A DNA stretch of 64,000 nt from Owenia fusiformis (taxonomy: Eukaryota; Annelida; Polychaeta; Sabellida; Oweniidae). Location of the stretch: NCBI GenBank assembly GCA_903813345.2, contig CAIIXF020000012.1:7091615-7155614 (forward strand), in the 5' to 3' direction. The notes under the pieces are model-generated. The model made no database searches. It saw nothing but the letters and a program-made list of their open reading frames with translations, and had not been told where the DNA came from. Numbering within the stretch: position 1 is the stretch's first letter; the number at the start of each line of letters is the position of its first letter. Position numbers and translations under genes: made by a program. Positions 1 to 11,400 of this stretch are shown piece after piece.

Positions 1-62
1 ATTAAATGGATTTTGAAAACCTGATTTACAGGGAACCTTTAATTATAGAATAAAGGTCTTAC

Positions 63-130
63 CATGGCACAAAGCAGCGGGCAAAATCGCGCTCCAGAGC
101 GAAGGGAAGTAGCGAACCGGGGGAAAGTTG
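63..130 (-). other. possible first exon of a leftward gene (edge of window)
   Basis: On the minus strand a GC-richer stretch ends in CCATG followed at once by a consensus donor (gtaaga), with the ATG at 65-63. This looks like a 5' UTR exon whose only coding codon is the start Met, the rest of the gene lying beyond the left edge. No protein homology can be checked from one codon, so this is a weak call. It could equally be a chance donor. Confidence 0.2.
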
Positions 131-680
131 GCATCAAAAATTTCGGGTAAGGTCCTTAACAGGAAGGTCAAACTAACCGGAAGTTCAAAAGTATGAAAAG
201 CCAACCCGGGTCGCTACACAAGGATTAACAAAGTCTAATTTCACAATTAGACTATTACCCCAGTAGTGCCTCTAAGATTTATCAACATTGGATTGCCAAA
301 AGCAAAAGCCGAATCGCCCTGTTCAACTATAGTTAAATCCTTGAATTCGAAGTGGACAACTCACGAACAAAGAAATAAATTTTCATGATGATGATTTCAA
401 ATTCAAGAAGTTTCCATATGTTTTCAAATATGTCATGTTTTCCTTCCATTCCAACAACAGGTGAATCATATACAATAAATACGGATACATACGTGATGAT
501 GCTTAATATGAATAGCTTGTGGGATCGTAACCAGCAGTAGAAAACGTCCCGATATGCACTTATGTTCGTGTCAACATCCTGATCAATGTGGTCACTCGTC
601 GCTCCTGTCCGTAATGGCTGCTTTGTTTTATTTGTCAGCAGATGGCGACACTTGTTTTAAAGTATTGGACCAATGAAATC

Positions 681-760
681 ATTTGTAACAAAGGGTGTTA
701 CTAAATACCACCTAGGTGTCCCACACCTAGGTGCCCCTTTCCAGGTGTCCCTTTTCAGGT
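681..760 (+). repeat. CACCTAGGTG-rich repeat, left member of inverted pair
   Basis: The stretch reads TACTAAATACCACCTAGGTG and continues with further CCTAGGTG and CAGGTG copies. The same sequence in reverse orientation lies at 8395-8486, just before the SKA2 start codon. Both copies point inwards, so they could be the terminal inverted repeats of a ~7.8-kb unit or two independent insertions of a small repeat. No transposase ORF is visible between them. Confidence 0.6.
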
Positions 761-1283
761 GGCGGCGTGAGGCTTGGAATATAGGGAAATATTGGTCGAT
801 TAGACCTTGATATAAGTCAAATAATAGTACTAGAGTATGAATGGAGTTGTACTTTTCTTGATGAGGTAAGAATAAAAGTAGTTTTGTGACATTTAAAGAG
901 AAAAAACTAAGATATTTTTTCTAGATTTTTTTCTGACGCCATGTTGCTTTCGGAAAATAAAAATCTCTCAACTTTCTATCAGCATTTCCAACACTGGTCT
1001 TTGTTATTACAAAACCAAAAGTTGTTTTATGTTTTCATCGTTGTATCATTTATATGAGATGTTTACAACAATTCTAAAGATTCAACTCTCTTGACAAAGA
1101 TGACCCAGGAACCCCAGGACCCTATCCTACAGATTTTCTTTATCAACCAGATCAGCTGGTCAGTTAGACTATATATCCTCTAGTCTGATATTAGATATAG
1201 ACTAAGCAGCCAGTGTACAATGTACATGTCAGAGATCCTTAGTACAGTACTAAGGAAAAGTGTATGTATATGTAGACTGAGCA

Positions 1284-1410
1284 ATAAAAAGTACATGACT
1301 TTGAACCCATGCACAGTAAAATTCAATAATTCTAGGATAGAAAATACTATTTTCTATCCTAGAATTATTGAATTTTACTGTGCATGGGTTCAAAGTCATG
1401 TACTTTTTAT
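1284..1410. repeat. perfect 127-bp palindrome
   Basis: Two 63-bp arms are exact reverse complements around a single central base at 1347. The arms begin ATAAAAAGTACATGACTTTG. There is no loop, and similarity stops abruptly at both ends. Open frames reading through it are by-products of the symmetry. It could be a recent inverted duplication, a foldback element or a sequencing/assembly foldback. Confidence 0.9.
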
Positions 1411-2484
1411 ACAATACATAGAAAATAATGTTTGTGCATCTTCAGCATTCAGCTGAGAAGATATCTAATGATCTCTCTAGACTCGGCACGATGCCTTGTT
1501 CTGTAGGCATCTGGATGAGGAATGGGAGCAGCTATTCTGCCATCAACTGAATACTTTGGGGGAAAAAAACAGAAGCTGATGTCAAGTCAGTTCAACGTAA
1601 TATACGATCCCAACATCTCAGTTTTACATACAGACATGGGCTTTCAACTTGATAATTATGAGAGTGCTTTAAAGCTCAAATATTGTTATATATCATTTTG
1701 CTACCAAGATACGACCACTTCCAAGTCAAGATTGTCCATTCATGAGTGCCTCGATAAGATCTACATTCTCTAAGTCATCATTTTTTTAAATAATTCAGTA
1801 TTCGTGTATCCTAATCATTCAATGTTCACTTTCAGCATTTCAACTCACCATCAAAGTGCTGTACAAAATCTGATCAAAATGATGTTGAAATAGTGAAAGG
1901 CTGTGTGAAAGTGTAAGCTTGCCTGCACCCAAGCTTTCCCCAAGACTAGAATCATCATCAGGTTTGATATTAATGTTCAAATAATTATTGTCACTAGTTC
2001 CAGGCATAACCTAAAAGAAATTATCAGTATCTATGTAAATTGTTCATATACTGGATTTCATTTGCTTGAACAAATTTACTCAATATTTCATTAAGTTTAT
2101 AGTCAAATTGGTTTTTTGCTCTTGTAAATGCTGATATATGCCTCATGGTGTCATTTTGTATTACATGTAGCTTAGCTTTTTTCATGTATATTTTGTAACA
2201 ATAATAATATAATATGTATAATGATAATTTGTGAGTATGCACTTAAAAGTATCATTACTATACTTGTCCAAGTATAACCCAGTGGTCGAAACCCTTTCAA
2301 ACAGATATGTTGATTTTTCTGTTATTTGGACACCACAACACAAAACATGAAAGACGAACAGTGGTTTGTGCTGACTCATTTAAACCAGACAACAATAGTC
2401 TTAAAAATAACTAGAGGTAGGATATTATATAATATTGTGATGTCACCAAGCATTAAGCATAGCAAGTTAACAAAATTAGAAAAA

Positions 2485-4045
2485 ATCATTTTTCAACTTA
2501 ATTTCTTTTTTCCCTGGAAAAGAAAGGTATTATAAAAAGAATTTCAAAAACAATATTCAATTTGGAAGGTGTATCTTAAAGAAAATCAATTTTAGGGATC
2601 GGTCCTACTGAACTCAATTTAAATGTTCAAAACAGAAAAAACGGCTCTTACCCAAAATCATTTACTAGCTTTATTTTTGACATTTTAATGTTCTTTCTTT
2701 GTAATATACAACATGGCGCACTCTTTTGAGAAAAATCACTAAATTATTCCATGATTTCAACATTTTACGGTTGTTTGCGTTTGATGGTTTGGTGAGCCTC
2801 TATAGCCTATAGAATGCTAATGCAGTTGGAGTGAAATATAACAAAAATAAAAAATTCATTTTTCAACTTTGATTTTCCTTTTTCCTGGTAAAGAGAGGTA
2901 TTATAAAAAGAATTCAAAAACAATATTTAATTTGGAAGATGTAACTTAGAGAAAATCAATTTTAGGGATCAAACCTACTGAACTCAATGTAAAATGTTCA
3001 AAACAGAAAAATAGCTCTAACCCAAAATCATTCGCTGGCTTTATTTTTGACATTCTAATGTTCTTTCCTTGTAATGTATAAGATGGCGTACTCTTTCGAA
3101 AAAAATCACTAAATTATTCCATGATTTCAACATTTTATGGTTATTTGCGTTTGATGGTTTGGTGAGCCACTGTAGCCTATAGAATGCTTTAGTGCAGTTG
3201 GAGTGAAATATAACAAAAATAAAATAATCATTTTTCAACTTTGATATTCCTTTTCCTAGTAAAGAAAGGTATTATAAAAATAATTTCAAAAACAATATTT
3301 AATTTGGAAGATGCAACTAAGAGAAAATCAATTTTAGGGATCAGTCCTACTGAACTCAATGTAAAATGTTCAAAACTAAAAAAAACGGCTCTGACCTAAA
3401 ATTATTCACTAGCTTTATTTTTGACATTTCAATGTTCTTTCCTTGTAATATACAACATGGCGCACTCTTTTGAGAAAAATCACTAAATTATTTCTTGATT
3501 TCAACATTTTACGGTTGTTTGCGTTTGATGGTTTGGTGAGCCTCTATGGCCTATAGGCTAATGCAGTTGGAGTGAAATATAACAAAAATAAAAAATTCAT
3601 TTTTCAACTTTGATTTTCCCTTTTCCTGGTTAAGAAATGTATTATAATGATAATTTCAAATAATCAATATTCAATTTGGAAGATGTAACTTAGAGAAAAT
3701 CAATTTTAGGGATCGGTTCTACTGAACTCAATGTAAAATGCTCAAAACTGAAAAAAACGGCTCTAACCCAAAATCATTCGCTGGCTTTATTTTTGACATT
3801 CTAATGTTCTTTCCTTGTAATATACAACATGGCGCACTCTTTTGAAAAAAACACTAAATTATTTCATGATTTCAACATTTTACGGTTGTTTGCGTTCGAT
3901 GGTTTGGTTCAGCCTCTATAGCCTATGGAAAACGGCTCTAACCTAAAATCATTCGCTGGCTTTATTTTTGACATTCTAATATTCTTTCCTTGTAATATAC
4001 AACAACTTTTTTCAACTTTGATTTTCCTTTTTCCTGGTAAAGAAT
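2485..4045. repeat. tandem repeat, ~370-bp unit, about four copies
   Basis: The phrase CATTTTTCAACTT recurs near 2488, 2858, 3230 and 3598, followed each time by the same ~370 bp (including ACTGAACTCAAT and TTTGATGGTTTGGT). Copies differ by scattered substitutions and small indels, and the last is truncated after 3930. No open frame persists across copies, so this is non-coding satellite-like DNA. Confidence 0.85.
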
Positions 4046-5312
4046 CCAATCAAAGCAAAATCTATTTCATCTTGACAAAAAGAAAGAGATTAAAATTTTC
4101 AAAGAACTTGTGATTATACATCTTACATGATAGCATTTATAAACAATGCTTTGACTTAATTGTTTGCATTAACATGTTGCATATTACCCTTTTATCAAAC
4201 AATAATCTGCTACAACTAGCCAAATATGGACTAAGGATTACAAAATATATTCTTTAATGATAGCTTCTCAAAACAATGCCTTGACTTGTTTACAAATGCT
4301 GTTGTATAATGCCGCTGTTATCAAACTCCAATCTTCTTCAACTAGAGAAAGAGATTAACTATTTCAAAGAACTATACATTTTACAATATCAATATATACC
4401 ATTGGGCATATGAATTTTTAGATGACTGCAATAATTAAAACTTTAACTTAAATCTTCTTAAATAAGTTTTTTCAATATAAGTCATACATAAGATTTCTAA
4501 TAGGGGATTATTTTCAAATGACAGTAAAAAATGAACTCCCTTAGTAATCATTGCTTAGGGAGATGAAGGGGTATCCCATGTAAAAAAACTTGATGATGTT
4601 TGGAATTACACATAATTTGTGTCTTAATACTGTAATTGCAGGATAGAGAGTTATGAGAAGGTCGCAGGTAAACTGTTCTCCACTTTAATGCTGCCGTAAC
4701 ATCTTGCTCCATCTGGCCTTGGCACAGGGTGTATGAGATATATACAACCAACTATGACTACCACCAGCAATACCCTGTTGCCATCTCTCATAGTCCTTAT
4801 TCCAGGTGTGGATGGTCAGACGTAGAAACAGTTGTACCTTGATCTGCAGATAAAACTTATAGTGAGAATCTGGCTGCATCTGATCAACCATAACCACTCA
4901 GTGTTGGATTGTTAATATATGAAGTGAACTAGTTTATCAATAATGAGTTAAAGTCTGGATTACATCAGAGATTATTATGAATGTACTACGTCATGGATTG
5001 TATTCTGCATTGTGGATTACATGTATATACATGTAGTTCAAACTACATCCTGAGTTGTATAGTGCATTATGGATCATATACTTCAAGCTGACTGTATCAG
5101 CAATTATGACTGACTCTGTCTGGCTACCTCCTCCTCCAACATATAGATTAGGGAGAATAGCATTAGTCCCTTTAATGAACTGTAGAGCTAAGCTTGAAGT
5201 TTGCATAATTTCAAACTTGCACTGCTATGGTATCTATAGTTATAAAAAGAGGATCTACTGCTATTGATGCCTCATGTTGTTGCTTTGTGAAATAATTGAT
5301 TTGTAGTTTTGT

Positions 5313-5828
5313 TATGTCACCACCAAAAAGTGGTGACATATTCCATTTTTTGACAGCGGTTGGTGGTTGGCGGTTGGCAATCAGCATCTGTAACAAATTC
5401 TTACAACTTCCAATAACTTAACAAATACTGTTTAGACCAACTTCAATTTTTTTCAAAATCATCTAAAAGTTTTCAGAAGTTCAAATCTGACTTTACATTT
5501 ATGTTTGACCTTGACTGACCCTCTCAAGTCAAAAAAGGTCAAAAAGGTATTTTTTCAACTTGCTTCAAATTGACCAATATCTTTTTTCAAAATCATCTAC
5601 AAGTTCTCAAATATTCAAATCTGACTATAGATTTGACCTTCAATGACATTCTAAAAAAGTAAAAAAGATTTGACCTTTAATGACCTTCTCAGGGTCAAAA
5701 AGGTCTTTTTTCATCTTGCTTCAAATTGACCAATTTTTTTTTCAAAATCATCTACAAGTTCTCAGAAAGTCAAATCTGACTTAAAGATTGAACTCATAAT
5801 ACTGTGAACACCTAGGTGGTGACATGTT
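5313..5828. mobile_element. MITE-like element with ATGTCACCACC ends
   Basis: The left end is ATGTCACCACC followed by a short hairpin (GTCACCACC, spacer, GGTGGTGAC-like). The right end is GGTGGTGACAT. The interior repeats a CAAATTGACC/TCAAAATCATCTA phrase about three times and codes for nothing. Related sequence occurs at 13020-13450, and shorter scraps at 11060, 11980, 30700, 41790 and 58470. Classification below MITE-like is not possible by eye. Confidence 0.6.
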
Positions 5829-5829
5829 G

Positions 5830-6780
5830 TTATTTATGCCTTGTTGGCATCTTGTCAGGGGTAGGGGAAAATTCAATTTTTATATAATTGTCATTGAAAT
5901 CATGCTTAGAATCTTTCAACCTTTAATATCTAATATTATGTGTACATGAGACCATGTTGTTTAAATATTCAATGTCTTATATCATTATTTTGTGAAATAA
6001 TTGACGTGTAGTTTTCTTGGCATCTCTAGGGGAAAATGTAGTTTTAATATTGTCATTGAAATCATGCTTAGACTGGTTTAATCTTTAACATCTTATATGG
6101 TATGTACATGAAACCATCTTGTTTAAATTCAATGTCTTATGGCATTATCTTGTGAAATAATAGTTTTCTTGGCATCTTGTTAGGGGTAGGGGAAAACACA
6201 AAATTTCAATATTGTCATTGATATCATGCTAAAACTGGTTTAATCTTTAACAAGTGTATCAGATGAGAAAATGAAAATTATGTAAATGCATTATTTAAAG
6301 ACATTGTTCCCTATTCATGTAATTCTCTTGTAAGTTGTTCTCTATGTTAAATGTAAATGCATACGTTGAGGATGCATATATATCAAATTGTTCTATATGT
6401 CCTATATATCTATTTGTATGTTTATATATTTATTGTACATATTGTTAATAATTTTAAATTATCACTGGGCCTCTAGAAAGACCAGTTTTGTACTGATAGA
6501 GCTACCCAGAATAAATATAGTTTTAAAATCAAATCAAATCTAATATATTATGTAAATGAAACCATTTTGTTTAAATATTCAATGTCTTATGTCATTATTT
6601 TGTGAAATAATTGACCTGTAGATTTGTTGGCATCTCATTAGGGGTAGGGGAAAAACGCAAATTCAGTAATATCAATGTTAATCATGCTTAGCCTGGTTTA
6701 ATCTTAACATCTAATTATTATGTACATGAAACTACATGTATGTTGTTTAAATATTCAATGTTTTATTTCATTATTTTTTT
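5830..6780. repeat. degenerate tandem repeat, ~160-180-bp unit
   Basis: The phrases TTGGCATCT, AGGGGTAGGGGAAAA, ATTGTCATTGAAATCATGCT and AATATTCAATGTCTTAT recur in order from about 5840, 6010, 6165 and 6620. A ~250-bp unrelated segment interrupts the array at 6290-6530. No coding potential seen. Confidence 0.7.
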
Positions 6781-7084
6781 ATCATTTAAAAGTACAAGTG
6801 GAATGTAGAAAACAAGTTTTCCTAATAAAGTTCATTTATACACACAAAAAGATTTTGAGTCAATATTGTTTTTAGGAAGGAGTAATGGTTTCGGCCAACA
6901 AACCACTGCATGCCACTTAAAATGTTTGTGAATCCTTCCCTGTGAATTTCATCTTATAGTGCATTTGATCAGTTTTTAACATACAGGGTGTCCTAAAATA
7001 TATGCACTCTGTTTATGTTGTTCTGTTATGTTTTCCAATATTTACAATATTTTGTCCATTCTCCATACTTAATACATGATGAAC

Positions 7085-7310
7085 AATAGACTAGATGCGA
7101 GTAGAAATACTTTGATTTACGTCATTACATATTCATAATTCAGTCAAAGTGATGTCTGAAATCTACATGTTAAAGGACATCTAGAAATATGGTTTTGAAA
7201 ATTGCTTATCAACTTTGAGGATTTAATCTATGGGAAAAATGTTATTTCTAGTTCTGGGAGATTCCCCATAGGCCCCATGTTATAAAACCACAAAAGTCTC
7301 ACAACCTCTG
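7085..7310 (+). repeat. dispersed repeat, copy 1
   Basis: About 220 bp starting TAGACTAGATGCGAGTAGAA matches 59355-59590 with roughly one mismatch in six, including the shared phrase CAGTCAAAGTGATGTC. No ORF and no clear inverted ends, so the type of repeat is not known. Confidence 0.65.
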
Positions 7311-7549
7311 ATTTTTCAATTTCAATCTAACAGATGTTTTTTATATTTGAAGTGAGTAAAAGATGTGGCATTGTCCAATATTGTGAACTCTATAATATAG
7401 GCCTAGTATCTAATATAATATAATAGCAAAGACTTTATTTGGATAAATGTACTATGCTGTGTAAGGTGAGGCAATTGCCTCATCCCTGGCCTCACCTACG
7501 ATGTAGATGTTGTACACTAGCAACACTTATGTTGACATAATTCAAACAG

Positions 7550-7720
7550 GGTAGCCCCATTGGTCTGAATCCCATTGGTCCGAATCTCACTGGTCTGAAT
7601 CCCAGTCGTCCGAATCATTGCTGAATCCCAATCATCCAAATTGTCCGAATCCCATTAGTCCGAATCATCTGAGGCCAAATTCCATTGGTCCAAATCTGAA
7701 TCCAGTGGGATTTGGACGAT
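7550..7720. repeat. short degenerate tandem repeat (TGGTCCGAATCCCAT-like)
   Basis: About ten imperfect ~14-16-bp copies of CATTGGTCCGAATCC. Low-complexity, non-coding. Confidence 0.7.
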
Positions 7721-8394
7721 TGCATTTTGGACAAATGGTGTGTAGTCATTCTAACAAAATATATGGATTTTGAACTATGATTATAATAGTCATCATTCAG
7801 GCCTCATTATTCTAATGTCATGTGGATAATTGGTATCCATTGGCAAAGTGCAATTTGTGGTATGGGTCTTGGCTGAGACGATCATAAAAGTTGTAAACCT
7901 TGTGTTACTGTGTTAAAATGAACAATCGCAACACCAATGTGCTATTTCTATACAGAATTAGAGTGTAACATACACAGTGACTGACATAATCGAATCGGAA
8001 ATGACTCTTGTTATAGTCTATGTGACTACACATTTATAAATCATAAGTTGATATATTATGACCGTCGATTAACCTCATTATGCAACATAATTTCGCAAGA
8101 AATACTAGTTCGTGACTTTTGTGGACAATATTTCGGTATTTTGAGCAAATTTATTAAGCATATCGTCGTTAAACATTATGTATTTCGACCATACACGACC
8201 ACTCGTAAACCCAAGTGGCGGCCATATTATTTTTTCTCGTCGAAGCCCTCTTCTTTAACACTTTTTTCATGCTATACAATGTCAGACTCGTATTAATTTA
8301 TCAACCAACGAAATATTTACAAAGCCATTTAAGTTACTGTAAAGTTTCAAAGAGTTTCCTTCACTAAAACATCGTTAATCAGTAGTCTAAAAAT

Positions 8395-8486
8395 CCAGGT
8401 GCCCTAGGGGACACCTAGGTGTCCCCAGGTGGGGGCACCTAGGTGCGGGACACCTAGGTGGTATTTAGTATTACCCGTAACAAATG
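8395..8486 (-). repeat. CACCTAGGTG-rich repeat, right member of inverted pair, in SKA2 5' region
   Basis: Reverse complement of 681-760, with at least four CCTAGGTG cores. It ends 8 bases before the SKA2 start codon, so if transcription begins upstream it lies in the 5' UTR, and otherwise in the core promoter. The palindromic CACCTAGGTG cores contain E-box-like CACCTR half-sites, but no factor can be assigned. Confidence 0.6.
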
Positions 8487-8494
8487 TTTCAAAG

Positions 8495-11400
8495 ATGGAG
8501 GCCACAGTTGATAAACTTGAAGCTATGGTATGTAATTTGGTCTGTATGTCTCCATGGCTATTGTATTATGGAAAAAACTATGTTAGACTATTTGGTCTTA
8601 ATCAGATACATAATTTGATATCCTAATTACTCTGTAATTTGATCGCTAGGTCATTAAATATTCTTCTTTCTTACGAAGAATTTTTTTGAAAATAGAAAAA
8701 AAGTCGAAAAACAGAAATCGAAAAGAATTCCGATTCGAAATCTTGTGATTGATTAGTGGTTATTCAGGTAATGTTGAGCTTTGTGTCAACTGCTGACAAC
8801 GTTTTTCAATCGCAATATTTCAATACACAAGTTGTTGTGGGCTTGATATGCAAAATTAGACTAACTCAAATTTATGGAGGTACAGTTTGGAACATAAATA
8901 AATGACAGGTGGATTTGCTGAACTGAGGATTTCCCATGTTAAAAATAAGAGAATTTTCAAAAGGCCATACATCAGTGGATGAGATAATACAATGTGAAAT
9001 ACACAAATTTTAAGGGATAGGGGAAATGGTCCTAAGTTTCCAGAGTACCTGTGCCGTGATAGGACCATTTCCCCTATGTATCAGGACAATATTGGAATTA
9101 TGGGCTTTCAGATGACCATGATTAGGAAATGGTGATCGAAAATCAACGTGTCATTTATTTTTGTTCCCAACTTTAGATCTTATCCCGTGCCAGGACTATA
9201 GTCCCAAGAACGTATAACTTATTTCAACCGTCAAATTCCTCCATTTATTGGTACTTTTGGGTTACTTCCGGGCCAGTCAAATGGGGAATCGATGAAATCT
9301 CTCTCGATGAAAAAGAAAAAAAATTCAAAATCGAACATGGCTCTCGAAGTAAGTAAGAGTGAGTAAAAGTAGTCTAATAAGCAATTTGGTGAAAATATAT
9401 TTTACATTTTCAGTTCAGCAAAGCTGAGTCAGATCTGGACTACCTGGAAAGGAAATTAGACAATGAATTCTCCCAAACTCAGACTGGGGAAGGTGACCAG
9501 GTAAAATGATATTCTTGTATTAGTACTTACCAAAAATTTCAAAAAGACCTTAGTTAAATATGCAGTATACATACCAAGACAATCAATGGTGTCCCATCAT
9601 TAGTGCTCATATAATATCTCACGCACCATGGATACATTTTGAGAATAACTTTTGGGTATATTATTGCCAAAATATTGATATAATCAACAGAACAACCAAC
9701 CTCCAGAATTAAACACAATCGATTCCTTGGCTAGCGAGGGGAATCCCCGTTGAGTCACACTTGTGAACTATTGAATTAATTTACACGAAAATAATTATAT
9801 CGGTCAGCACAAATGCAAAATTAACACTGAACGCGGAGATTTGGAACTTCTTAATTGGTAAGTAGATGTATGTAGTGAAACTCAATATTTAAAAAGGTGT
9901 CTTGATTGTGCTATCTTATGGTATAGAGCCTCTTTAAGCTTTAATGTCCTGTTTAAAAGCCCCTATTTCTAATGTCGAAAATGGATTCTAGCAATACGTA
10001 CTATCCCACATAAATGCCTCTTGTTGAGATTCAATCAATTTGAGGTCTCGAGAACTCTCTCAGAACTCCAGTTGATCAAGTCTCAACAATTACTGTAGAA
10101 GTCATGATTCATGTTGGAGAGTATTGCTAGAATCCATTTTCAATAATAAGAATAGAGGTTCTTTAACAGGACGTTGCATTTTAGAACTTTTTGTTGGTAC
10201 CATATACATGTACGATTGTACGTGTTTGTTCACTTTGGCATGGTTCAGTTAGACTCAGATAAGGACAAAGGATTATTCATATGACCATGCCATACGCATC
10301 ACATGTTTCTATCTTAGTTTCTTTGAATTTGGCATAATTGTTACAGGTCCATGGTAAAAATTCTTTCAACACCCTACAGTTTTTCACCATTCTGAGCACT
10401 TTAAAAGTGATATTGGCCAATAGTTGTCAAATGTGAATCCCCTCAAAGTTTTGAAAAGTGAACCCCCTTGGCAAAAGCTGGCTACGGGCCTGAGTTAATT
10501 GTATTTTTTTTTATCACATCTGCATCTCCAAAAAGCAGATGATAGTTCAGAATCAGAGAAACAAGATAATCTGGATCTAGGATGCACATCTGTTTAGTTT
10601 ATTATTTGCTTGGTTACATCTCTAAATATTCACATTTATTTGTTGTTGTTTTGATTATCATAGTAATTTTTCTACAAAGATTTTTTTCACGAAGTTGCCA
10701 AAGCAAACATTATTGGCAACTATACATATAAACATACTACAATTAAATTAATACAAAAGTAAACAGATTATGACAATACTAAAACGGGCTGCTGGTGGTT
10801 GGTTGGTAGTTTTTATTTCTTAAATTATGATATATTTTCCTACTACATGTATACACATTATCAATTTATGTTTTCTGTTTAGGTTGAAGTCAACCCTGTT
10901 GAGATGTTAGAGAGGGTGGCAAAAGTGAAAGAAGAATTTGGTGGCATTGTTGATGAGACCAATAAAATCAAAGAGGCCCAACAGGTAATAGTTTGTGACA
11001 TGTTGTTAAAGTTTCCGACTTTTTTGTGGATGCAGTTGGTGTTTGACATTCAGCATTCGTAACAAGTGGGAGGTGTGGTGACATTTCTCATATTATGCCT
11101 TGTTTAAATTCATTCAGATTTGTCTATTTCAGTCAGAACCCAAGGGTTTCTTTAGCTCCAGGCAACGAAAGATTTACTGGCCAAGCAACAGTTATTTGCA
11201 ACATTTTCTCGCTAGATTTTGTAACCTGATGGATCACGATCAGATGAATACATCCAACCCTTTGTTTAAAGTCTGTCAGAGTCATTAATATAAGATACCC
11301 ATTCCTTACCTGGCTATATAAAACAAAAGAGTGGAGATTTCCGAAGATGTTATCATGTGACGACATCTTGTCGTGTGATCAACAGCACCTTTGCTTTTTT

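Noticed and set aside
8048-8296. 82-aa plus-strand open frame upstream of SKA2
   Set aside because: No recognisable domain, no splice signals that would join it to SKA2 in frame, and composition typical of AT-rich non-coding DNA.
9337-9348. Alternative SKA2 start exon (M-A-L-E with a gtaagt donor)
   Set aside because: The frame works, but the exon at 8495-8527 encodes MEATVDKLEAM, which matches the conserved SKA2 N-terminus. It is kept only as a possible alternative.
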